Shown piece after piece: positions 10,631 through 17,936 of a stretch of DNA of 64,000 bases. The translations under genes and the position numbers were made by a program. The notes below the pieces were generated by a model. That model was not told the origin of the DNA, made no database searches, and saw only the letters and a list, made by a program, of their open reading frames with translations. The DNA is from Segetibacter koreensis DSM 18137 (GTDB lineage: Bacteria > Bacteroidota > Bacteroidia > Chitinophagales > Chitinophagaceae): the NCBI RefSeq assembly GCF_000374045.1, contig NZ_KB893337.1, positions 310,172-374,171 of the forward strand, written 5' to 3'. Within the stretch, counting starts at the first letter, position 1, and each line of letters starts with the position of its first letter.

Positions 10631-10664
10631 AAAAAAGCCACTTTATTTTGAAGTGGCTTTTTTT
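10631..10664 (+). terminator. Rho-independent terminator after rpoD
   Basis: The arms AAAAAAGCCACTT and AAGTGGCTTTTTT form a stem around a short TATTTTG loop, followed by a T-run. It begins 18 bases after the rpoD stop codon. Confidence 0.9.
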
Positions 10665-10771
10665 GTGTATGAAAGTCTGGTAATATAAGGCGATGAGTAA
10701 GTTTTACTGCTATATATATCATTAATAGAATAAAACCTCATAAACAAAGAAGTAGCTATTTCCCTGATAAC

Positions 10772-10803
10772 AAAAAAGCCATTTCTAATGAAACAGCTTT
10801 TTT
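10772..10803 (-). terminator. Terminator for the OmpA-like gene
   Basis: An imperfect hairpin with outer arms AAAAAAGC/GCTTTTTT and inner arms TTTC/GAAA, separated by a CA/CA mismatch. It lies about 20 bases beyond the stop of the minus-strand OmpA-like gene and has a T-run on the minus strand. Confidence 0.65.
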
Positions 10804-10824
10804 GCCTAAAAATTTATCATTCCG

Positions 10825-11670
10825 TTACTGAGACGACGTAGGTTGAGCAGTACTGTCAGATTGAATAAGTTGCATCAACTGGTCTAATTTTGGCTCTAAA
10901 ATAATTTCTGTACGACGGTTTTTTGCTCTTCCTTCGGCAGTCGCGTTACTTTCTACAGGCTCCCAGCGACTACGGCCGCTAGCTGTAACACGCGTAGGAT
11001 CAACTTTATAAGTTTCAGTTAGAATACGTACAATTGCAGTTGACCTGGCCACACTCAAATCCCAATTGTCCTTAAACTTACCCCTGATTGGAATAGAATC
11101 TGTATGGCCTTCAATTTCTACATTGATGTCGTTGTTTGCATTTAATACATCTGCAAGTTTGCTTAGTGCCTGTTTGCCTTTAGGATTTACTACCGCACTT
11201 CCCGATGGAAAAAGTAAATTTTCCTGGAGACTTACATATACCTTACCATTTTTTGTAGAAACAGTAAGTTCATTTGAACTAAAACCTGTCAGTGCATTAT
11301 TTATTTTAGCCCTCAATTCCTGCGTGTTTTTCCTTTGCTGGTCTATCAAAGCCTGGAGTTGCTCTAGCCGGCGTTGCTGTTCGGCGATCTGCTGCTGACT
11401 CATGTTAAGCCTGGATGATGCATCTTGTAAGCGACTGGTCGCCTCGGTACGTGTAGCCTCTAATTGCTTTTGCAGGTCCGACTTGTTACTTTCTAACTGG
11501 CTTACACTTTGCTCCAAAGAACTTACACGGGTGGCAAATTGAGTACTGTCAGATTGTAATCTTTTTACTGTTTCCTGCGCTGATAAAAGCTGTCTTTTAG
11601 GTACACATGAACTTATAGACAAGACAGAGGCGATAAGCAGCGCAGATACTGATAAAAGTTTTAATTGCAT
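10825..11670 (-). CDS. OmpA-family peptidoglycan-binding lipoprotein
   Basis: This 281-residue protein has a lipoprotein signal with the lipobox cysteine at about 22 (SISSCVPKRQ). A long heptad-rich coiled coil follows (about residues 28-125), then a C-terminal OmpA/MotB domain (about 150-265). The domain contains the peptidoglycan-binding pattern NDINVEIEGHTDSIPIRG...NWDLSVARSTAIVRIL...VTASGRSRWEPVESNATAEGRAKNRRTEI. It probably anchors the outer membrane to the cell wall. It is a single gene on the minus strand with its own terminator and diverges from the DUF4249 gene. Length and domain order match the many OmpA-type lipoproteins of Bacteroidota. Confidence 0.9.
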   Translation of the reverse strand: MQLKLLSVSALLIASVLSISSCVPKRQLLSAQETVKRLQSDSTQFATRVSSLEQSVSQLESNKSDLQKQLEATRTEATSRLQDASSRLNMSQQQIAEQQRRLEQLQALIDQQRKNTQELRAKINNALTGFSSNELTVSTKNGKVYVSLQENLLFPSGSAVVNPKGKQALSKLADVLNANNDINVEIEGHTDSIPIRGKFKDNWDLSVARSTAIVRILTETYKVDPTRVTASGRSRWEPVESNATAEGRAKNRRTEIILEPKLDQLMQLIQSDSTAQPTSSQ

Positions 11671-11771
11671 AAGCTATATTTTAAAGTTTTAATGAAATTA
11701 TTATGCCAAGTTATTAATAATTAAACGATTATCACCTATTTCAAAAATGCGGGTTGTTGAAATTGTATGTG

Positions 11772-11779
11772 TAATTTTG
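11772..11779 (+). promoter_or_regulatory. -7 promoter element directly before the DUF4249 start
   Basis: TAATTTTG is an exact TAnnTTTG match and ends only 4 bases before the ATG at 11784. Transcription would start at or within a base or two of the start codon, so the mRNA may be leaderless. A TTG lies 15 bases upstream, slightly closer than the usual spacing. Confidence 0.5.
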
Positions 11780-11783
11780 CACG

Positions 11784-12665
11784 ATGAAAAATTTTTACAA
11801 CCTTCTTCTCATCTTTATTTTTGCTGGTTGTGAAAAATCTATAAACATTCAACCAGAGTCGCAAAAGCCTCTTCTGGTAGTTGATGGAACTATAGAAAAT
11901 GGACAACGGCCTTTTATTCTATTAAGTAATTCTCTTAATTATTTTAGCAAAATTGATCCGAAAATATTAGTTGCTTCCATTGTAACAAACGCAAAAGTTA
12001 CTCTTTCCAATGGAGTAACTACTACTACTTTAAAAGAGTACCATCAGTCTATAGGAGGTCTTTATGAGCTAACTTATTATAGTAGCGATACGTCAGCCAG
12101 TTCGTCTTCTATAATAGGTGAAACCGGTAAAACTTATAAACTTCAAATTGAATATAACGATAATCAATACACTTCTGTTACTACAATTCCTCGGGTTACA
12201 AAAACCCTTGATAGCATTTGGTGGAAACCGGCGCCACACAACAGCGATACAACAAAAGTAGTATTAATGGGAAAATTTACTGATCCTAAAGGATATGGAA
12301 ATTATCTCAGGTATTTTACGAAAGTCAACAATAATCCATACTTACCTGGGGCCATTTCTGTCTTCGATGACCAATTGACAGATGGAACAACGTACGATTT
12401 TCAAATTGACAGGGGAATCAACCGTAATGATCCTCCTAAGCAGGATGAGTATGGATTTTTTAAAAAGGGTGATACCGTAACTGTTAAATTCGCAAATATT
12501 GATAAAGCAACTTTTGATTTTTGGCGGACCCTCGAGTTTGCTTATCAAAGTGTTGGCAATCCCTTTTCGAGCCCGGTTAAAGTTTTGGGAAATGTTAGTA
12601 ATGAAGCGTTAGGGGCTTTTTGTGGCTACGGGGTACAATACAAGACCCTGGTAATCCCAAAGTAA
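11784..12665 (+). CDS. DUF4249 family lipoprotein
   Basis: The 293-residue protein has a short lipoprotein signal with cysteine at about residue 16 (IFIFAGCEKSINI). The post-cysteine stretch leads into QPLLVVDGTIENGQRPFILLSNS, which matches the start of the DUF4249 beta-sandwich domain. The end region includes GNVSNEALGAFCGYGVQYKTLVIP, typical of the family's C-terminus. DUF4249 proteins are usually encoded next to a TonB-dependent receptor, but here the gene stands alone between an OmpA gene and trxB, so the partner must be elsewhere. The function is unknown; it is probably an envelope lipoprotein. Confidence 0.8.
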   Translation: MKNFYNLLLIFIFAGCEKSINIQPESQKPLLVVDGTIENGQRPFILLSNSLNYFSKIDPKILVASIVTNAKVTLSNGVTTTTLKEYHQSIGGLYELTYYSSDTSASSSSIIGETGKTYKLQIEYNDNQYTSVTTIPRVTKTLDSIWWKPAPHNSDTTKVVLMGKFTDPKGYGNYLRYFTKVNNNPYLPGAISVFDDQLTDGTTYDFQIDRGINRNDPPKQDEYGFFKKGDTVTVKFANIDKATFDFWRTLEFAYQSVGNPFSSPVKVLGNVSNEALGAFCGYGVQYKTLVIPK

Positions 12666-12863
12666 ATGTAAATGTTACAAAAATCGAAAGCCTGTCAATT
12701 GTAAGGTTTTTATTTTTGGGACCGGATTTTGTAAAGTTATTCGAATTGTTTTGTTGAATACTTGTACCCTAATAAAAAAAAACAGCAATTTTGATTTTTT
12801 AGGATGTTGATCGGTCTTGCCAGTGTATGGTTTATTATGATTGTTTTATTATAAAAAGAAAGA

Positions 12864-13808
12864 ATGGAAAATAATACAGAAAAAGTTCAATGCTTGATTA
12901 TAGGGTCAGGACCAGCAGGTTATAGTGCAGCTATTTATGCTGCACGTGCTAATTTAAAGCCGGTACTATACCAGGGCATTCAACCTGGAGGCCAATTGAC
13001 TATCACGACAGAGGTGGAAAATTACCCGGGCTACCCTGATGGGATTTCAGGCCCCGAAATGATGATACAATTCGAAAAGCAGGCAACTCGCATGGGTGCC
13101 GACATCAGGTACGGATTAGCTACGAAAGTAGATTTTATGGAACCACCGTTCAAGGTATGGATAGATGAAGAAAAACTGATATTAGCAGACACAGTCATCG
13201 TAAGTACAGGCGCTTCAGCAAAATGGCTGGGGCTTGAAAGCGAGCAACGTTTAAATGGATATGGAGTAAGTGCTTGCGCAGTGTGTGACGGCTTTTTCTT
13301 TAAAGGGAAAGAAGTTGCCATTGTTGGTGGTGGTGATACTGCTGCAGAAGAAGCTTTGTATCTATCCAAGCTCTGCAGCAAAGTACATATGTTGGTAAGG
13401 AGCGACAAAATGCGGGCATCTAAAATTATGCAGGACAGGGTATTAAAAGCGCCGAATATAAAAGTTTACTGGAACTCCTCAACTGATGAAGTATTGGGTG
13501 AAAATAAGGTTGAAGCGGTAAGGATTAAAAACCACCTTACCAATGAGTTATTAGAAATACCGGTCAGTGCCTTTTTTGTAGCAATTGGGCATCAGCCTAA
13601 TAGTGAAATTTTTAAAGGATGGCTTGATATGGATGAAAGCGGTTATATCACCACTATTCCAGGTACTTCAAGAACGAATATTGAAGGAGTTTTCGCCGCT
13701 GGAGACATACAAGATAAACACTACCGCCAAGCTGTTACAGCTGCCGGAAGTGGATGTATGGCTGCCTTGGATGCAGAAAAATACCTGATGTTGCAAGGTG
13801 AGCTTTAA
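12864..13808 (+). CDS. trxB: Thioredoxin-disulfide reductase
   Basis: This 314-residue FAD/NADPH enzyme reduces oxidised thioredoxin. The N-terminal FAD-binding motif is IIGSGPAGYSAAIYAARA (about residues 12-29). The redox-active pair lies in SACAVCDGFFFKGK (CxxC near residue 137), with valine where E. coli has threonine. The NADPH-binding motif VAIVGGGDTAAEEALYLS follows, and the C-terminal FAD motif GVFAAGDIQDKHYRQAVTAAGSGCMAALDA completes the fold. Length is normal. It stands alone on the plus strand, with a 198-base gap to folB that holds a long hairpin. Confidence 0.96.
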   Translation: MENNTEKVQCLIIGSGPAGYSAAIYAARANLKPVLYQGIQPGGQLTITTEVENYPGYPDGISGPEMMIQFEKQATRMGADIRYGLATKVDFMEPPFKVWIDEEKLILADTVIVSTGASAKWLGLESEQRLNGYGVSACAVCDGFFFKGKEVAIVGGGDTAAEEALYLSKLCSKVHMLVRSDKMRASKIMQDRVLKAPNIKVYWNSSTDEVLGENKVEAVRIKNHLTNELLEIPVSAFFVAIGHQPNSEIFKGWLDMDESGYITTIPGTSRTNIEGVFAAGDIQDKHYRQAVTAAGSGCMAALDAEKYLMLQGEL

Positions 13809-13890
13809 ATTGAATTATAGCTTCTAGCCTATTTATTTGTTTTTGTTTTAATAAATATTCTTTTGTCAAAAGGTCAGAGGTTTAGATAAA

Positions 13891-13963
13891 GAAGATTAAT
13901 CAGGTTATTTCCGTCATTGATAACAATGACAGAGTAACCTGATTAAGTTTTCATTTAATCTTC
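13891..13963 (+). terminator. Long nested hairpin after trxB (probable terminator)
   Basis: Arms AATCAGGTTA (13898-13907) and TAACCTGATT (13935-13944) enclose a second perfect stem, GTCATTG (13913-13919) with CAATGAC (13924-13930), and an ATAA loop. An outer pair GAAGATTAA (13891-13899) and TTAATCTTC (13955-13963) could form as an alternative. It is followed by T-rich sequence and lies between the trxB stop and folB. It may be a terminator or an RNA structure in the folB leader. Confidence 0.55.
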
Positions 13964-14006
13964 ATCTCTTTATCCTAGTCCTGAGTAATTAAAAGACATT
14001 TTACCA

Positions 14007-14372
14007 ATGAATGCCGAAATGCAAATTCATTTACAGAAAGTAAGGTTATTTGGCTATCATGGCTTGAATGCAGGAGAGGAAATAGCGGGAGGAGAATTTG
14101 AAATTAACCTGACAACTCATTATTTACCGGATAAGTTGCCGATATTAAACATACAGGACACATTAGACTATACCTCTTTATTTGCTATTGTGAAAAACCG
14201 GATGAAGAAGCCCGTTTTTTTGCTGGAAACGCTTGCAAGCGAAATCGCAAGTGAAATAATTGCAAAATTTTCAGTAGTTACAGAGGTAGAGATTTCTATA
14301 TATAAATTGCATCCACCTATCGAAAATTTTGAAGGATCGGTTGGAGTTACTTTTAAAGTAAAAAGAAATTAA
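14007..14372 (+). CDS. folB: Dihydroneopterin aldolase
   Basis: This 121-residue enzyme of folate synthesis is predicted to convert 7,8-dihydroneopterin to 6-hydroxymethyl-dihydropterin and glycolaldehyde. It has the family N-terminus (QKVRLFGYHGLNAGEEIAGGEFEINL), where the Y-x-H-G motif with the preceding residues forms the pterin site. It also has the LDYTSLFAIVKNRM segment, and FLLETLASEIASEI with the conserved glutamate. The C-terminal EVEISIYKLHPPI strand carries the catalytic lysine region. Length is typical. Its stop is directly followed by the ATG of the TPR gene with no gap, which indicates translational coupling. Confidence 0.92.
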   Translation: MNAEMQIHLQKVRLFGYHGLNAGEEIAGGEFEINLTTHYLPDKLPILNIQDTLDYTSLFAIVKNRMKKPVFLLETLASEIASEIIAKFSVVTEVEISIYKLHPPIENFEGSVGVTFKVKRN

Positions 14373-15125
14373 ATGAAGAAAATTTTTGTGCTTGTGTTTG
14401 TAATGCTGTCTGTCCAGCTTTTTTCTCAGGATGTAAACGTACTTTTAAAAGAAGCCACAAACTTAGAAAGATCGCTAAAAGAAGAAGCAGCTTTGGCGAA
14501 ATATAAGCAAGTATTGGCAACAGATAAAAACAATATCACGGCTTTGGTGAGAAGCAGTGAGCTTTCTTCTGCGGTCGGTGCAAGACAAGCGGATAAAAAT
14601 GCTAAAACAAGCTACTACAACCAGGCGAGAGATTATGCAGATAAAGCTATCTCTATTGACTCAAACAATGCAGATGCTTATTACGTGAGAGCAGTAGCTG
14701 CGGGTAAATTAACAGAGGTGGAGACAGACAATAAAAAGCTGGTTGAAGATGTAAAAGACATCAAAACTTTTTCAGACAAAGCTCTCTCTATAAATCCTAA
14801 CCACGGAAAAGCATATTACATTTTGGGTAAATGGAATTTTGAAGTGCTGACATTATCGTGGGCAAAAAAAGCTGCCGTAAAAGTTTTGTTTGGAGGTATG
14901 CCAAAAGCCACAATCGAAAACGCGTACAAATACATGGAAAGGAGTAAAACCCTTGAGCCGTATTTTGTTCTTAACTATCTAGACCTTGCAAAAGCTTATA
15001 AATACGATCACAAACCTGCACAGGCAATTGAGGTACTTAATCAACTGGTAAAGCTGCCGACGAGAACAGAAGATGACGTGGCTTTAAAATCAGAGGGAAA
15101 AAAAATGCTTTCTGAAATGCAATAA
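14373..15125 (+). CDS. Secreted/periplasmic TPR-repeat protein
   Basis: This 250-residue protein has a signal peptide (MKKIFVLVFVMLSVQLFSQ, cleavage after SQ). A run of tetratricopeptide-like helices follows. Repeats can be seen around residues 20-55 (EEAALAKYKQVLATDKNNITAL), 85-105 (AISIDSNNADAYYVRAVAAG) and 135-155 (ALSINPNHGKAYYILGKWNFE), plus a C-terminal pair around KTLEPYFVLNYLDLAKAYKYDHKP. It is probably a periplasmic scaffold. The gene starts immediately after the folB stop codon, yet no functional link to folate is evident. Similar TPR proteins are common in Bacteroidota and have no assigned role. Confidence 0.8.
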   Translation: MKKIFVLVFVMLSVQLFSQDVNVLLKEATNLERSLKEEAALAKYKQVLATDKNNITALVRSSELSSAVGARQADKNAKTSYYNQARDYADKAISIDSNNADAYYVRAVAAGKLTEVETDNKKLVEDVKDIKTFSDKALSINPNHGKAYYILGKWNFEVLTLSWAKKAAVKVLFGGMPKATIENAYKYMERSKTLEPYFVLNYLDLAKAYKYDHKPAQAIEVLNQLVKLPTRTEDDVALKSEGKKMLSEMQ

Positions 15126-15218
15126 ATCTTTGTAAACCTACCTGCTTTTAATTAGCTAATTATGTTAATCAACTACCGGATTATTTTTTAGTATAATTGC
15201 AGTTGCAATCAAAATTTC

Positions 15219-16067
15219 ATGTCTAATAAGAGTTTTAGTATTTATAGTTCGGGGGAGGAAGGCATATCAGACATACATGACAGGCTTGTTTTAGAAGTTG
15301 GCCGTACCCACATGGCTTGTATCAATACAAACGAGCATACTAAAAGCATATCAGCTTTTGAATTATTTAATTTTACTGAAAATGAAGCTACTGACTTTTC
15401 AAAGCTTTTTGCGGCAATCGCAGCACAATCAAAGCTTCTTGACAAAGACTACCCCGGAACTGTTGTTTTTATAAACAATGAATTGAGTTTGCTTGTTCCG
15501 GTATTTAAGTTTAATACTGAAATAGCGGGGGATTACCTCGACGTTATTTTTGGAGATGATTCTAATTCTGCAATCCATTTCGACCATTTACCGATAGAAC
15601 CCGGAATGATGAATGCATACCGTGTATCAGAAGATTTATTACGTATTGTACAGGATAAATTTAAAAAAGTCACTTTTCGTCACACCTATTCAAATATTAT
15701 AAAAACAATTGTTTCTGATCTACTGGCCTACCCTTCCGAATGTATTTATATTCACTTTTATAACACTTTTCTCATTGTAACGGTAGCTAAAGACGAAAAA
15801 CTGCAACTCATCCAGTCTTTTATGTACCAGGCACCTGAAGACGTATTGTATTATTTATTGAATATTGCAGAACGGTTTGAACTGAATAGGGAAACAGTTA
15901 TACTCGAAATAAGTGGGATGATTGACCTTCATTTCACTTTATACCGGGATTTAATAACTTACTTCAGGCACGTAGAAGTACAGAATGTTCAATCTTCAAA
16001 GATGTTGATTGATATTAAAGAATATCCATTGCATTACTTCACGCCTTTCTTTAATCTTGCTTTATGA
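15219..16067 (+). CDS. DUF3822 family protein
   Basis: This 282-residue cytoplasmic protein matches DUF3822 by its layout. An N-terminal segment SIYSSGEEGISDIHDRLVLEVGRTHMACINTN resembles an actin/ASKHA-type beta strand set. A middle HTYSNIIKTIVSDL and a C-terminal VQNVQSSKMLIDIKEYPLHYFTPFFNLAL follow. DUF3822 genes in Bacteroidota commonly lie directly before rsmD, as here: the stop codon overlaps the rsmD ATG by four bases (ATGA). The function is unknown; the constant pairing suggests a link to ribosome maturation or to the downstream coaD gene in relatives. Possible -7 element TATAATTG at 15192-15199 (7 of 8 positions). Confidence 0.82.
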   Translation: MSNKSFSIYSSGEEGISDIHDRLVLEVGRTHMACINTNEHTKSISAFELFNFTENEATDFSKLFAAIAAQSKLLDKDYPGTVVFINNELSLLVPVFKFNTEIAGDYLDVIFGDDSNSAIHFDHLPIEPGMMNAYRVSEDLLRIVQDKFKKVTFRHTYSNIIKTIVSDLLAYPSECIYIHFYNTFLIVTVAKDEKLQLIQSFMYQAPEDVLYYLLNIAERFELNRETVILEISGMIDLHFTLYRDLITYFRHVEVQNVQSSKMLIDIKEYPLHYFTPFFNLAL

Positions 16068-16630
16068 GAATAATATCAGGTGAATTTCGCGGAAGAAAAA
16101 TAAATCCACCCGCAAGTATGCCTCATACCAGGCCAACTACAGACCTGGCTAAAGAAGGTCTTTTTAATATTATACAGCATCGTATAGATCTCGAGGGCAT
16201 TAAAACACTTGATCTTTTTGGTGGTACAGGAAGCATCAGTTATGAACTTGCATCAAGAGGCGCTGCCGACCTTACCATAATAGAGAAAGATGCAACAATG
16301 TACGAGTTCATTAAAAAAAACATGGAAATGCTGAAAGTGAGTAATTATAAAGTTCTTCGCTTAGATGTGTTTTCTTACCTCGCTTCCTGCAGTGAAAAGT
16401 TTGATTTTATCTTTGCCGGCCCTCCGTATGCATTAGGCACGATAGATGAATTACCTAAAATCATAGTCGAAAAAAAACTCATCGCCGAAGGCGGATATTT
16501 TGTCCTGGAGCATACGCCACGAAATGCTTATGAGAAATTTCCGGGTTTTGAGTTTCAACGTAATTATGGTACAACTGTGTTCTCATTTTTTACAAGCGAA
16601 GGCGAAAGAAATGAGGAGAAAGAAGATTGA
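16064..16630 (+). CDS. rsmD: 16S rRNA (guanine(966)-N2)-methyltransferase RsmD
   Basis: This 188-residue SAM-dependent enzyme is predicted to methylate G966 of 16S rRNA during 30S assembly. Family marks are the start MRIISGEFRGRKINPP, the TRPTTDLAKEGLFNI segment, and SAM motif I in LDLFGGTGSISYELASRGA (about residues 47-65). Motif IV reads FIFAGPPYALG, with glycine where most members have aspartate or asparagine before PPY. The rest of the protein and the length are normal. It overlaps the DUF3822 gene by four bases. The usual downstream partner coaD is absent here; instead a noncoding stretch with a dispersed repeat follows. Confidence 0.88.
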   Translation: MRIISGEFRGRKINPPASMPHTRPTTDLAKEGLFNIIQHRIDLEGIKTLDLFGGTGSISYELASRGAADLTIIEKDATMYEFIKKNMEMLKVSNYKVLRLDVFSYLASCSEKFDFIFAGPPYALGTIDELPKIIVEKKLIAEGGYFVLEHTPRNAYEKFPGFEFQRNYGTTVFSFFTSEGERNEEKED

Positions 16631-16681
16631 AATTAGAACTAACGTAAATTTCGAGAAACGCCTGAACGAAGCGATGCAGAT

Positions 16682-16735
16682 GAACGAAATGCGACGCAAC
16701 AAATGTTATTTACAGATTTTAAGCTCGTATCAAAA
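16682..16735 (+). repeat. Bipartite dispersed repeat, copy 1
   Basis: GAACGAAATGCGACGCAAC (16682-16700), a 22-base unrelated spacer, then GCTCGTATCAAAA (16723-16735). The same two blocks, in the same order and spaced by 21 bases, recur at 23083-23135. It lies about 50 bases after the rsmD stop codon. Confidence 0.7.
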
Positions 16736-16905
16736 AAAATCAAAATGATTAAAGACCTTTTTATATTGAAGAATAATGTTCTTAAATTTTAAAGGGTATT
16801 TGAATTTTGAAAGTTGTGGAATTACAATAGAAATGATTGAAAGGAATGAGATAAAAAGTAAAACAGTTGTTTTAGACAGAAAGTAAGTATCGAATAATGA
16901 AGGCC

Positions 16906-17106
16906 TTAAACGAGGTATAATTGATCTTTATCTGTTTTTCCAATTTTTTCAAATTCCAGTTCTTTGATTTGCTGAAGCAAATCATAATCAATTTCTCCTG
17001 AACATTTTTCAAGAATTTCTTTTTTGCTCAGCTCTTCTCCCGCTTCTAAAAAAGGCTTTAATTGATCGTAATTCCCTTCCAAAAAATCCGAAAATTGATA
17101 CCTCAT
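16906..17106 (-). CDS. Small acidic hypothetical protein
   Basis: This 66-residue reading frame starts MRYQFSDFLEGNYDQLKPFLEAGEELSKKEIL and is rich in glutamate, leucine and lysine. No domain is recognised. It looks like a soluble, mostly helical protein. It is probably real because no other frame competes with it, it has an ATG start, and the composition is protein-like. It lies on the same strand as the GreA-like gene, 111 bases downstream of it, so the two may be co-transcribed. A single copper/zinc-type cysteine (KCSGE) is present and no pair, so it is not a zinc ribbon. Confidence 0.5.
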   Translation of the reverse strand: MRYQFSDFLEGNYDQLKPFLEAGEELSKKEILEKCSGEIDYDLLQQIKELEFEKIGKTDKDQLYLV

Positions 17107-17217
17107 ATAATTTTTACTTTAGTGCTTATAAATTCTTTTTAGTAACAATTATGCCAACTATGTAGAGTACAAAAATTGATGTTTATCGGTAAGAATTATA
17201 TTTTCGGCATACGAATT

Positions 17218-17667
17218 TTATTTAATATCTTCAATCACATAGGTCATTCCATTTATAGTTGTGTTTTCATTTATATTTAACCCTATTAACTTACTGCCTA
17301 GAGGAGATTGGGGTGAAAGTACTATTACTGTAGTTCCTTCCACTGTTATTTTGCCTAATGGTATGCTTACAAACAAATATCCTTTGTTTGTTTTTACTAA
17401 AGTGCCGTTTGCAATACGCTGAGGTTGAATAGTAGGAATTATCTTTTCAATAAGCAGTTTTTGTAATAGTAGGTTTTCCAATTGCTTATTTGTATTTTCC
17501 TGATCAATCTGTAACATAGCCAAAGCGGTCTCGTGTTTGTCCCCCGCCGTGCTTTTAGTTTCGTTTGACGCACTTTCCTTTAAATCATTCAGCGTTTGAC
17601 GGAGTAAATGAATTTTATTGTTCAGTAATTCCTTGCACTGGTTATATACATTCTCTTTAAATGTCAT
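17218..17667 (-). CDS. GreA/GreB-like C-terminal domain protein
   Basis: This 149-residue protein has an N-terminal helical hairpin (about 5-75, with KHETALAMLQIDQENTNKQLENLLLQ) and a C-terminal FKBP-like domain. The latter carries the GreA pattern VLSPQSPLGSKLIGLNINENTTINGMTYVIEDI (about 115-148). Gre factors bind in the RNA polymerase secondary channel and stimulate transcript cleavage. The coiled coil here lacks an obvious acidic D-E pair at a tip, so it may be a Gre-fold regulator rather than a true cleavage factor. Homologues in Bacteroidota are often mislabelled as 3-oxoacyl-ACP synthase, an activity for which nothing in this sequence gives support. Confidence 0.65.
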   Translation of the reverse strand: MTFKENVYNQCKELLNNKIHLLRQTLNDLKESASNETKSTAGDKHETALAMLQIDQENTNKQLENLLLQKLLIEKIIPTIQPQRIANGTLVKTNKGYLFVSIPLGKITVEGTTVIVLSPQSPLGSKLIGLNINENTTINGMTYVIEDIK

Positions 17668-17936
17668 GTATTTGTTTACAATAAAAGCATAGTTAAACGT
17701 AATTTTTTATCAATTTGTACCATTCGGTCTTACCCAAATCCTAAGAGTAAGAGATCACGGGGCAATTTAAGTACAATAAAACTTTATGGGATGAATTTAG
17801 ATTCTCATGGTAACTTTTTTCCTCCTGGTTTAATAGTTTCGAACAATGGCAAATATTTCACATCCTGATTAAGACGTTAAGTTAGTTATATTTTTGGGCA
17901 AAGAATGTCAATCGAAATTTCAGTACCAGTTATTAT

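Noticed and set aside
16500-16748. 82-codon open frame across the end of rsmD
   Set aside because: It overlaps rsmD in another frame, encodes a low-complexity methionine- and lysine-rich tail, and runs through the dispersed repeat. I treat it as a chance frame.
17218-17667. Annotation of the GreA-like protein as 3-oxoacyl-ACP synthase
   Set aside because: At 149 residues with a coiled coil and FKBP-like end, it lacks any thiolase-fold motif or catalytic Cys-His-His set.
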